This document shows, one piece after another, positions 26,501-39,500 of a stretch of DNA of 64,000 bases. The notes below the pieces were generated by a model, which was not told the DNA's origin, did not search any database, and was given only the letters and a program-made list of their open reading frames with translations. The position numbers and the translations under genes were made by a program. Source of the stretch: Solea solea (taxonomy: Eukaryota > Chordata > Actinopteri > Pleuronectiformes > Soleidae); NCBI RefSeq assembly GCF_958295425.1, contig NC_081136.1, positions 6,631,594-6,695,593 on the forward strand, read 5' to 3'. Position 1 is the first letter of the stretch, and each line of letters begins with the position of its first letter.

Positions 26501-29500
26501 GAAAAATTTATTCATTTACCAGGCACTGACTGTCTTTGATTTGTGGATATTTTTACCAAGTTCGCCTGTCACATACAGAATGACAAGCCCAGCAGGGGAC
26601 TGTGTCTAAGACGTGTTCATAACAGCAGGAGAATGTCCGACACATTCAGGTGAGGGGTGGCAGAACAATCGCCCACTCACTCACAGTGAATTATCAGAAG
26701 CTGTGTTATTATTTAGAGATTTCACAAGTTCCTGAAAATGTCCTGCCTTTAGCGGCTCAAGTCAAGTTTCTTTGCAAAGTCTGTGCCGAACGTACAGCGG
26801 TAAACCAGATACAGTTCAGCCAAGGGCCAGTGGATTGAAAACAGTAGCACACACTCTGCCCCACTGTAAGAGGAAACCACTATTGTGTGTGTGTGTTGTA
26901 CTCCGAAAAACAGCACAGGGCTGTAGCTTTCCAGAAGCAAGTCACAACCCTATACACTATGATTATATGCAATGTAATAAAACGTTGAATAGTCATGATA
27001 CGAGCCTCTGTGATAATGTCAGGTGGTGATTAGCAGCTCAGTGGGGATGAAGCGTCTGGTTGAGTGAGCGCAGTCCCTTCGAAACAACCTCACACTTCAG
27101 TTTTCTCCACCGTCCTGCAGGAACTTCCCTGACCCCAATGACCCCGCACTAATCAACGAACAACAAAGGCCCTCCAAAACAAGTAGGGGCCAAGATTCAT
27201 CTTCTGAGATTAAAGGCCAGGACGCAAGAAACATCAGAGTTTGCGTTGTAGGCCAGAGGAGGACCAACAGGTGGCCGGCCTGGGGCAGTTCAGGGTTGAG
27301 CAAGGGTCAAGAGAGAGACATGCACTCCTCACATCTCATCATGTAAAGCAGCTTTGATTTGGTTGAGCAGGGGGATTCTTCTCCCTCAGTCCCACCAGAG
27401 CCCAACAACAGAAAGAAACAAGACGATACATACAAGACCACAAGGGGTAGGTGTTGTTTCAGAACATTCCGACAGACATTTGGGATAACAGTATTTATGA
27501 TAATTAAAAAAAACAAAAAAAAAAACGGTACAATGTTACCCTGAACACATCACCTAGATTATCTTTCCAGATTCTTTGGCATCCACCAAATCTGTACCAT
27601 AATATAATAAGTTTACCATAGAAAGACTTCCAATAGGAAAGTGGTGTTAATGTCACTTTGTAAACTGCTCAGTCCACCACACCACAGTCCACTGAGAAAA
27701 AAAACACATTGATTTTAGCTCATAGAGTGGTTGAGCCATAGGTCACTAGGTTACTAATGGCGCATTTCCACTACACAGTTCCAGCACGGCTGAACAGCTT
27801 GACTTGGAACTTTTTTTTTTTGCTTTTCCAGTAGGGATAATATCTGGTACTGGTTTTTAGTACCTGCTCTGACGAGGTTCCAAGTGAGCTGGGTTACAGC
27901 TGATACTATATGTGACGTTAAGAGGGTCGGCACTGTAAGAGTCATGAGTGCGACATCCGACACAGGAATCAAACTGAACAAACTGTAGATCAGTTAAAAA
28001 AAAAAAAAAAAATCCTGAAGACATGCTGGAACTGTATCCTGGAAAAGTGTTTTGTGAATTCAGACAAGCTTATCTCTAGTTTGAGCTAGTTACGCCCATT
28101 TGTTTGTTGTTGTCAAGACAACACATTGTGGTCACCACAGCAGCTAAGCCGTTTATATATCATGATCAGCTTTTTCTATCACTTAAAAATGTGACATAGT
28201 GCAGGCCGAATGAACACCATATGCACATCCTGGACTACAACCACAGGTGTACACACCCACCTCATGGGACCAAACACAGATGGCGTGGAAAACCATGAAA
28301 TCATGGTGGTAAACAGCACCTCAGTGGCATGAGATGATGCTACCAGCCTTCACAACCTTCCTGAGGAACTGGCATTCTGTTTTTTTTTTGTTTTCTTTTT
28401 TACAATAAAGTTAAATGTATATGATTTAGTCATAGTCTGCTGATAATCAAATCACAAAACCAACACCAAACTGAGAAGTCCACTTCCATGCAGTGGCTTG
28501 TTGCATTCAAGAACTGGAGCAAGCAAATATGAAACCCATCAAACAGTCAGAGTAGATTTGAGACGAACCGGCATTGGCATCATAAAACATCTTGCCTTTC
28601 CTTTTCACGTGTTGTCAGATTACAGCAGAGTAGCACTATGTCGAGGGAAACAAAGAGGGAAAAGGTTTTAATGAGGATGATGCTTAACCCGTAGTGCTTA
28701 TGCGGCACAGATCTGTGCCACAGACGCACCGCACCCTTGGTAAATTGCTGTGGGAATAATACACAACTCCTTATATGGACATCCTGGGTGTGTGTGTGTG
28801 TTTATAGGTCATTTCCATATTTGTGTTTCTTATAATTTCATCAGATTGCCATGGCTGTGCTGGGAAAAAAAAGGATAGCAGCCTCTGTGTTCTAAGGGTT
28901 AAATACAACAGTGAAACTGTTTTTCTTGGGTGTTGTTCTTTCTTGTGGAAATTGATTTCTTTTTCTCCACTGTCACAAAGTGTTACTCACTATTCCTCCT
29001 GATGGAGTTCTCCCGTATATTGTAAAGTCTTGAAATATTATGTGAAACACAGTTCCTTTACAGTTATTCACAAAGAATGAGCGTGCAGGTTTGTTTTGAT
29101 AATTTGTCGTCTATGGCGTGGAAGTACTTGGACACACTTTTTTTTTTCCTGTTGCTTTCACGTGATGATTGTTTGCTCAGCAGGCTTCACTGAATCATCC
29201 ATTTTCACAACAAAAACATCAAAACATCTTATATTTCTGATGTGCCAAGAGGGCATTCAGAACGGAGGGGAAGGCCACGCTGTGTTGAGAGCTCCTGAAC
29301 CACGAGATAATCACTTCAGACAGTCTGATTCTAGGCTGCGACTAGTGAACTCAAACCGTTTTTCTAAGGTTTGAGTTTGAACCTTTCTGCACATCGGCTT
29401 CTTATTAGCGGCTACATTGACATAAAAAGCATCTGTGATGAGCTAATGCCCCACTCTATTGAGTACACGCCACAGTAAAGTACCATCAAACATATCAAAT

Positions 29501-29889
29501 TGTGACTTTTCCCACAGTGAAAATAGTAGAGCAAAAACTTTGATGCTTGCCTTTTTGTCCTACGTTCCTCGAGGCAGACCATCTCCTTTCCCCACCTCCA
29601 AATTACTCTTATTGTCAGCTAACCACTAAACTGTGTGTGGGCATAGGTGGCTAGAAACTGGATCCACCTGGACCAGCCTTTGGTTGGGACTAGTTTGTTC
29701 CTCCTCCACATGTGCTGCCTCGGAGCCAACAGCTGGGGCTCAGACCTCACATGCACAGGCATGCTAGCGAGGGAAGCGTATCACTGTACAGCTGCGCTAA
29801 ATCTGCCACACTGTTGATTTAACTAACTACACTTGGAACCTTCACAGGGGCCGATGAAAGGGTTATGTCACCAATCTGATTTTTTTTAT

Positions 29890-29922
<33 letters not shown>

Positions 29923-32900
29923 GGCTGTGTTTTCAGGCAATTTTCACTTGGATCGTGAGACTTCCTGCATGCAGAGCGGATGGAATTCTTCACAATATGA
30001 CCAATTAAAAAAAAAAGGCTGGATATTGGATTACACACACACACACAGTCCATTTCCAATTTGATTTGATGTTGCTTTAGTTATGGTTATTTCAGTAACA
30101 AGACCAATTTTGCGTGGATATCAAAGAGAATTCTTCTCTCCGTCTTTAAAACTTAGAAATTAAATGGTGCCTTCAGTGGACGAACCTCTTCTGGTTCAGC
30201 CATGGTTTATGTCCACTATTCTCTAGGCGTGGGAATCACAGGATATCTCACAATACAATACGCAAAACCTAATATCAAGATACAAAGATTCTGTGATAAT
30301 CAATATATTGGAAGACAATCACGTCGCAATATCCGTCTGACTGAAGAAAACAATAAGTGAAAGTCTATGTATTAAATGTGGACGGAGCATCTCTTAGCGT
30401 AGCTTTCTCCGACATTGTCCCGTTGTAAACTCCCTCTTCTTCGGCCAGGTAACTTCCACACAAGTTTCCGTCATTTATTTGAGCAGCGCCACCACAAGGA
30501 GACATCAAGTGACGACACGCCGGGCGAGTAAAACTTTAGAGCGCCTGAATTTGGTAATTAAAATATCAAGGAGGACAATATGACATCAAATTGATATATT
30601 GATGGTGGATTATAGTGCGAAAATAGATGTTTAAAGTTGGTTACTCTGCTGAAAATCACTGAAATAAAAGTATATGAATCAAATTCCACCTCCAGCCAGT
30701 GAAAGGTGAGCATATACGACTCATTATCTTCTATTACCAGCTGAACTTGTGGGTTTTGGATCGTCTTCTCCAACCATTTTATAGACATATTTGTGCAAGG
30801 TTGTTCACAAAAAAACGGTGGGATTTGTTTGAATTTGATTGACCGATTCATTCTTCAACAAAAGAAGATCCAACCACCTCATTTCATATTGGCACAGCAC
30901 CAGTAAAATAATCTGTGACATTTCCATTTTGAAATGTCAGTTGTGACACTCGTGGTCTGATACAGCAGGTGTGAGGCAGATAAAAGCTTTTTACATTTGA
31001 GTACCTGTCTTTTCTGGGGAACATTTCTCTGAAATGGGAAATTATCACACTGGGTGAAAACAATTTGTCTCGCACATGAATAAACTATGACAACCTGAGT
31101 TACAGCGGTCGGTGTCGAACATTTTACGTTTTCTCCCTTTAGCAAATGCCGCTGTGGCTGAACAAAGAAACACCGAGATGCAAAACGGGAAAATCAAACG
31201 AGGGGGGAAAATCACAGTTTTTACTTGGAATTTTCAATAACATGCACAATAATATTTCTCCTTTGTGTCGAAACTGGCCTTGAGACGCATGGCATCATTC
31301 ACTTATTCACAAATGGCTTCATTCCAGCTCCCCCCTCAGCCCACAAGTGATAAAGCCGTGGCCACGCTGGATGCGTGAGCAGTGCATCGGCATCTTAAAA
31401 CATCTCGCTAATTTTTGTGCATGTGTTGATCAGATTGGAGCAGCCACACTGTATGTATGAGCTGTTTTTCGACAATTTTCTCTGCTTGAATTACCCAGAT
31501 CAACTAGAAACTGGTCATTTATCACAGTTTCAGTGTCTTCATCTGTCAACTTTGTTTTTGTTTCTTGACTCCATTCATTCAAACAAAGCTTTTATTTTGA
31601 AATATTTGCAGGACCGACAGACGCACAGCTTCGAGTTTTGGTATTTAGAGTACATAAACATAAAAACTTATATTATTTATGACCATTTTCAAAGGGAGAG
31701 GCTAAGTAAAACTTGCGCAGACATCTGCTGTCGCTCAGGTGTAAGCAGGTTTTGCTGCAAACACAGCAGACATACCAAGTCCTGTCTTTATTATACAATT
31801 CACCATCAGTGCAGTTTGTGGGAGAATTCATGAAACTCGAGTTTACCGTTACGTTTTAAAGTTAAAAGGGCATTCGGGTGATGCTAATGCAGGAAGATCA
31901 GAGCAGTCGTGACGAGTAGCTGATGCTAAGAGTGAAGCCGTTTGAAGTTTGGCAGGAGCTTATGCTGCACTCAAGTCATATCAGAGTTATTGTGATGATG
32001 GGTCTCAGACTTTTATAGACTTTTCAGTGTTTTTCTCCCCCCTTTCTGTGATGGAACATGCTTGTCAAACACTGCAGATAAGTAAACTAGCATTTCCTGT
32101 GTCCCCATGAGCAAAAAAAACATTTCTCTATGGACTTTGGTGCAGGAGAGTGAAGATATCAATGGTTCTTGGTGCAGGGGGCATGCATCAAACAGACAGC
32201 GGTAATTATGCGTCGGTACCTTTTTCAACCATTCTTCAAGGATCACTTTAAAATTTCACCCAGATTATTAGTTTTTCCCATTCCAGGAGTTCCAGATGGT
32301 GTTACTTAAGGTAAACAGTTTAATCTTTGAGCTCCATTTAAACAGAGCCCATTGCTCCTCCTGACTGAAATCTTCCAGCTACGGTGTCAATAAAAAGACA
32401 AATGTTTTATGGCAGGACCAAGTGAGAAAGGAGAGCAAGGGCTGCCAGCAGACAGCCCATATAAAGCAGGCTTCAATAAACCACTTCCTCCATCGTCCTT
32501 TCATTGACTGAACAGAGGGAAAACCGGCATTTACAGCTCAGTTCCTGTTATTTGGTGGTGGCTGCCCCGTCTATCTGTGCCTCCTCCTCCTCCTCCTCCT
32601 CCTTCACCATCCTTTCATGCCAACAGCAGCAACAGCAGCAGCAGCTTTTCATGGCTTTTGCTTTCTTTGTGTTCCACCAAGACAAGTAGGTATGATTACG
32701 GAGGAATCGTAAAACAATTACTGGCAAATTCCGACAGCTCTTTGATTTTGGCCAGACCCTGGAATAAAGTGGGGGAGGGGGGGGTGGCATCTTGGGGACC
32801 TTTAAACAGCAAGTCAGGTATTTCCAGTTTCCAATGCAACACAAACAGCCTCACATTTGGTCCCCGACAGCAGAAAATGCTCCAACATACTTAAGCCGCA

Positions 32901-33976
32901 GCTGCCAGATCACAGATTCCTGCAGACATTCTTAGGGACGGCCCAAAAGGAAAACGAGACTAGGTGAATCCGCAAGTGTTTTGGGAACCAGAGTGAGAAA
33001 ATCTCAAAATACTTGATGTCATAATCCTACCTCTCTTGAATTCAACATCACTTATCTTTTTGTAATTGTACACATTATAATGTATACTTACTTGCTAGCA
33101 GGGACGCACGATATTGGACTTTCTGCCGATATCCAATAAGCCGATATAATGCTTGGGCTCAATAACATACACTGGTACAGATTGGCCGATACCGATGTCT
33201 TGCCCAATAATATCGTGCATCCCTACTTGCTACAGCACCACATACAGGCCTGGCATATGTAGTACAGTGTTTTGTGTGAATGAAGACATTTCCTGCCACA
33301 ATGCCATGTTTGCAGAAAACTTTATCAAAACGACAAAGAAAATATTTAAGTTTTGTTACGTTACCATGCGGATCAGCACCGACACATATTCAGCACTTCA
33401 TGCAACAACTTAATCCATACTTTTGAACAGTCTGATGCGCCTCTAGGCTGTGAATAGGTGTATTTTAATCCGGAACAGGTTTTTAATGTTATCCAATTAG
33501 CTGAATCATCATTTTACTCATCAACCACTAGCTGAATATTTACATAGCCCTAAGGTAAAGTGTGATGATGATGACGTTGCTTTTGAAAGTTTCATTCAAA
33601 ACGGGCAGATCAGAAGAGAAACTGCCCGTGCAGTACACTCACTCGCTCGCTCGCTCACAGGAAAGTCATCTTTCATACCCTGCGAGGATATTGATAGAGT
33701 GCAATCATCACAGCTCAGGGAGATCACACAAGCAAATCCGCAGCAAAGAGGAAAAAAGAAAGTGCCGCAGCTTCTGAGACATATTTCACCCCGAGGATCT
33801 GTATCTTATGCATAGGTCACTGCAGTGACTTGACTTATGTGGTATGTGCACACAAGCCGCAAATTAAGCTGGCGCGGTGGATGAGGGGAGTTAAAAGGTT
33901 TCATGCGAGCGTTCCAGAGAGCCCAGGAGATGGCCAGAGGCGAACATGTTGGCCCAATCATTAAGGCATCAATCTG

Positions 33977-34014
<38 letters not shown>

Positions 34015-36500
34015 GTGTACACGGCGAGGGGCTTATACCGTCGCCAATCTGGCTCACAGAACAGACGGCTCTTTCTTTAAGGAAAGGAGATACTCTTTCA
34101 CGCTCAACTATTGTTGCCTGCTTTGACTTTAAGGCCTTTTGAAAAAAAAAATCCCAAAACAGGAGGTAAAAATTTAGCTCCGAGTGAAACCGCTGAGGAA
34201 AGCTTTTTGAGTCACAGGAGCAGCGGTGAATCCATTACATCCACGTTTGACAAGCCTCACACGGAGAGAATATTTGTCTTACAGTGAGTTATTTTTTCCT
34301 CTTTTTCTGACATTCAAGAGAAAACTCTTTCAGGATGAATGAATTTTCTTTTTTTTTTAAGGGTGGTTGTATGCGGGACTGAATCATTTTCATGCCATTA
34401 CTGAAAACATCAGAAGTAAATGCTGTTTTTAGCCACTTAGCAAAAGGGCTCACCTGATAAAGTCTAAGCCAGGGGTCGCCAACCTTTCTGAGGCTGAGAG
34501 CTACCTGGAGGGTAGAGAATAATATGGAGGGCTACCATATTAACAGTTTGTGAAATTTACCATTTAAATGACAAACATTATGCATTCAATTGCATACACA
34601 TTAATTCCAGTGCTTACTCCTGACGATTATCATAGTTTTTCATATAGATATCAATGATATTTCACAGAGTGATCGGGCAACCACTTAGTCCTTTAAAGAA
34701 ATTGGGTTGCCGTGATGCAAATTCGCTGATTTTCTCTATGGACTTTGATATGGGAGAGTGAGCAGTTTCCAAACTTCAGTTTCCTGTTGAACATATTCTT
34801 AGATTTTAGTTTCTAAGTGGCCAAAACCCAGTTTTTCAACTGAAATTACCGCCGTTCGCCAGGGATTATCTATTGCGTAGTGCACATGTGATCATAAGCT
34901 ACAGCTGAACAGGATTTAGCCACCGCATGCACTCAAGACATCGAGGAATTACCCGCTGCCCTGTATGCAGAAGCCATATGGAAGTGCACATCGCCTTGAA
35001 TCAATTAGCTGCAGCTGCAGTAGAACCTGAATTATCCCCGACTCCAGCAGTAGCAACAGCAATGTTTTATTTATTTTTTTTTTTTAAACAAGAACCTGGA
35101 ATGTACCAACTCTGTATGAACATCCCTCTCCAGTGATCTGATCACGAGCAAACCCACTCACAGAAACCACATTCAGAGGAGGTTTGGAGACACACGTGAC
35201 CACACATTATTTTACACCAACAGCAATTACTATTGATGCCAATACTTGGCAAAACGTCCAAGTATCTGGGTTTTTGTGTAGACAACCAAGAGGGCAGCAT
35301 TACAGCGCCACATACAGGTCTGGCACATGCACAATTATAATGACAAAATTGAAGCGTCATTTTTTGGGGGGTTTGGCATCAATTTTGAATCTTTGAAGAT
35401 AAGAATCAAAAGACTGACATGACCGTATAGGAAAAACACTGTTTCCGTATAGATAAGGCCGAAGACACCACCACACCCTCTTTAGGTGTAAAGTTAACAG
35501 AAAACACTGTGGTCTTACACCCTCAGGTCTCATTTATCCCTCTCCCTGCACTGCACAGACCACAAATCTCAAAAAAAAAACCTCCTTTCACCAAGCTGCC
35601 CCATTACACGCTCTTACATCTTTCCATAAAAATGACAATCCTGTGAAATATCACAAACACCTTTGAAGGGAAGCCATCTCTGGAGTGGATTAAATGGCAG
35701 CCGAGGCTCCAAATGAGGTGCTTAAGCAGCATGAGCCGCTGCCGCCTATTGGCAAAAAAAATAGCACCCCCCACCCACCCCCTTCACTGGTTGCAAAGAG
35801 CTCCTTTACCTCCATTTGTTCAAACGACGCTGCCATTTGGCTGTCGCCATGGTGATGCCTCAACACTGGCCCGTTAACCGCGTGGCAATAATGAAGCACG
35901 GTGGCAGCTTTACTGACTGGTTGGCCATTAATCTTAATGTGCGTCTGGCAGCTTCTCTCGGCTGCACAACAAATCACAGGGAGCGCGAGAGGAAGTTACA
36001 CTCCCTGATCGCTTTCTCATTCTGACAAACAAAATTCATAAGAATCTTTTTTTTTTTTAAACGGGGAAGGAACCGTGTGAACGAGGAGGGAACAGCCGAT
36101 GAGGGGGGAAAAGTGGCTTGAAATCCTCACCCGTCGTCGGCGTCGTTCATTCGACACTCACCTAAACTAGAGGTGGCGTCTTAAATTAAACCTGCACACG
36201 ATTTGAGCAGCAGAGAATGATTTAGTTGTGTTTTTTTTTTTAAAAAAAGCGAGTTTGAAATACGATCACGGCTCCCTGCTTTCACTTTGAAATCCTGACA
36301 GGCCATCGTGGATCCTCGGCCCAACATGACTAACGCTTTCCTGCTGCAGAATCATGATGCAAGGTTCTCACACACACACACACACACACCTCACCTCCAT
36401 TCATCCAACACAGCCGTCACTAATGGATGGCGAGACCCAGGTGGAGGTGCGTCACACCACAAATGTGTCCAGTCACTTTTTCTCGTGACATTTTGAACAA

Positions 36501-36535
<35 letters not shown>

Positions 36536-39500
36536 TAAAGATTAATTCCAGCATCTGTAAAAATCTGGCTTCACAGACAAAATGATGTTCCAGTCCATTT
36601 AGTTCAAGATGGTTCCCTTTCCTCCTCACACTAAATATCGGGTTTCCAAGGCGACACAGCGTGGAGCCAATCACAGCTACTTTCCCAAAGCTCCACAAAT
36701 ATTCCCGCTGTCCATAAAAGTTAGGGAGGAAAACAAAGAGGCAGACATTATTTATCGACAGGGGGGGGGAGAGAACTCTTTCTGACAGGCTGACTTTATG
36801 CTCACGCTGCGTTTAAATGCCTCCCGTTTAAAGTGGATGGCGGAACTCCACGTGAGACTCACAGGTGAGGGAAAAGTGTCTCCAATCGGAGCAGAGAAAA
36901 TGACAGGAAAGGAGACTTTTACTATAAATGTGGGTAAAGCAATGACAAATGAACTAAATAAAATTGTAATAAAAAGGTTTAATTTTTCATTTTCTTGGTC
37001 GAGATTATTCAATTTCAGGTCTTATTGCTTCTGCGTTTTATGAATTTGTGTGAACCCCAATGAATGAAAATTACTTTTCAGACTTTGTTGATGCTAAAAT
37101 TGAAATAACTGATCAGATACACTGGCTGCTTTGAGGTTTCTGGGGCTTCAACTTGAAAAACAAAGAGGAATTTGGTTTAAAAGTGTATGTGACTGTGCCA
37201 AAAATGACCAAAAGCTTCAGAGAGATTCATGTTTGAGATGCAAATTAATTATAAATTCATCATTTGTGGAGTAAATGCAGTCCAGAGCTGCTAAAACAAG
37301 TGTTTATCAAGTTTCTAGTGAACATGGTGACGTCTCAATATCAATCCACTCCTTCGCAACAAAGGAAAACTTGTGTAGGGATAATGTGACAGAATTGGAA
37401 ACATTGCATTTTTCCTGTCTGGAATCTGACTGAACCCAAGGGAAAACAAATCCAACACAAGACCATGTGGCCATGAGGAAGGAGGAACCTCAGCGAAACT
37501 AACATTAGCTGAGCTTGCACTGACTGAAATGGAACCAACTGCTTCACATTTGTTGAAAAAACTGCAGACTTCTTGGTCCAGTGTGTAAAACGGTACGGTT
37601 ACTACGGCTGCAACTATCAAGTATTTACTTGATTTTTCAAGCTTTTTTTGGTCCAAATATTGAAATCTGTTGATCTGTGTTTCCCAAACCTCGGAATGAC
37701 GAGGTTCTCAGAAGTCTAACAATCCGAAAAATCTTCACATTCAAGAAGCTCAAAACTCAGGGAACTTGTTTTAATTACTAATGAAAAAACAACTCAAAGC
37801 AATACTGATATTTACAAGGAGAATTACTCACAAAAACATCCTCTATCTCACGGGAGAAACATGTGCTTTTGTTTTGTTATTGCATGAGGCAAAATCCGAG
37901 GAATCATTAATGACCTGTAACTAACTGCTGTTACTGCAGCTGTAAACCACATGTGCATGTGTGTGTGTGTGTGTGTGTGCGTGCCAGTACAGTATGGAGA
38001 CCACGCCACACAGCTAAGTTCACCGCGAAAAGCAATTATCACGCTAACCTTGACTCTTGTGTTGCAATGCTTGAATTTCCGGGGGTCACTGGCTGGTACA
38101 GGAGCTGAGTGAGCTCCTGAGATGAGGAGCAAATATCTGCTGCTCCTTTACAAGCAACACCCATCTGAGCAAGCAGCTCTTACACACAACATATCAGAGG
38201 TCGGGTATGATAGTTGGGGTAAAAAGGACGATAAAATAGCAATAAAATAGTGGACAGCCAATAAATTAGCTGATACTCTTCTACCCCTTTTTGAAAGGTA
38301 GAAACCAACAGAAACCAATGGCGAATTGCACTAAACTCTTATTATTATTAATCATCAGGAGAAAATCACATCATATAGACACCTAGTAAATTAGCAAATA
38401 TATGAACTGACACATAATTTATGCTAAGCTTGCATATCTGTTCATACCAATACCTAACAAATGTCCTATCAATATCATCGATTATTTGGACGACATCTAC
38501 AACCTATCTCTATCAATTTCACGTCCAAAAGCAACAACATCACAAACAGTATTTCAACAACATTTCCAACAACAAAAAAAAAGAGATTGGAACGTCATAA
38601 AAACACATTTTGCAACATTAACCAGCGTTTAAAATCTCTCCATCCTGTCGCCCAAGATCATATAACTTAATGTCACAGCCTCTTCTTGGAGCTGAAGTTT
38701 AAAATGCACCACTCTGTTCTGTTCACAGCCAAAATCCACTGCATTTTCTGCTGCACAACACATTGATTTTACACAAGGAGAAGATTGGAAACGCAACAGA
38801 TTTCTCTGCCACTCTCCAAAAACCTCAGGGGTACAGTGGGAGTCAGCGACTCTGCTGGTTTGATCATGTGACAACTGTGGATGCTTCCCCCTCACAACAC
38901 AGAGAAACTGAAGAAGCCATTGAACACACAAAGCACAGCTTAAGATATAGATATATATATATATTTTTTACCTCTTTTTGGCTTAGGGAAACTTTCGTGC
39001 AGGTGAAAAACTACTTTCTCCACAAAGTGCTGAATGTTGCCGTGGTCTGGTCCTCGGACAAACACCATCCAGTCGTGGGTAAAGCCTTCCACTGTGGGTT
39101 TCTTTCTCACTTGGGCACGGTGACCAAGTTCTAATTTCACCTGAACAGCACCCTGAGGAGAAAGAGGATGTTGGGTTACTGCTCAGATCAAAAAGAGTTC
39201 CATCAACGCTTATAACACAGTTACAAAACCCAGGCAGACACTGAAACCTGGTTAATCCTTTTACAGATGCTTTAACAATTTAAAACACCCCCGAAAAGCA
39301 GACCTAAAAAGAAAATTCTGATTTAACAATGTCACGTTCCAACATGCAGAAAAAAACTCCATTTAAAAAAATGGGCAGATTTAGTAAACTCTTTCCTACA
39401 TGCAGAACTCCCATTCAAAAAAACGGCAGATTTAAGAAATTATTTTCCACATGGAAACCTCCATTCATAACTGTACAGATTTACTACTGTCGATTCAAAC

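Larger units (their letters stand above)
19661..38971 (-). other. mllt3 intron 2 (19.3 kb)
   Basis: The largest intron, splitting the YEATS domain. No exon-quality frame was found inside it; the longest frame (31417-31833, plus) has no protein-like character. It holds MITE copies (20025-20671, 25040-25265, 27762-27900, 32075-32170, 34690-34850, 37606-37800), the short TIR element at 33101-33224, hAT-type termini at 22753 and 34470, and numerous microsatellites. Non-repetitive stretches at 22230-22600, 25320-25500 and 35680-35980 are the best places to look for enhancers. Confidence 0.6.

Noticed and set aside
31417..31833. 138-codon plus-strand frame in mllt3 intron 2
   Set aside because: AT-rich composition, no motif, no splice or promoter context, random-looking amino-acid order. 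Probably a chance frame.
8964..39152. Assignment of the minus-strand gene to mllt1 (ENL)
   Set aside because: Only exon 5 is ENL-like. The YEATS exons, [10 protein letters not shown] block, [10 protein letters not shown] and the focad neighbour all point to mllt3.
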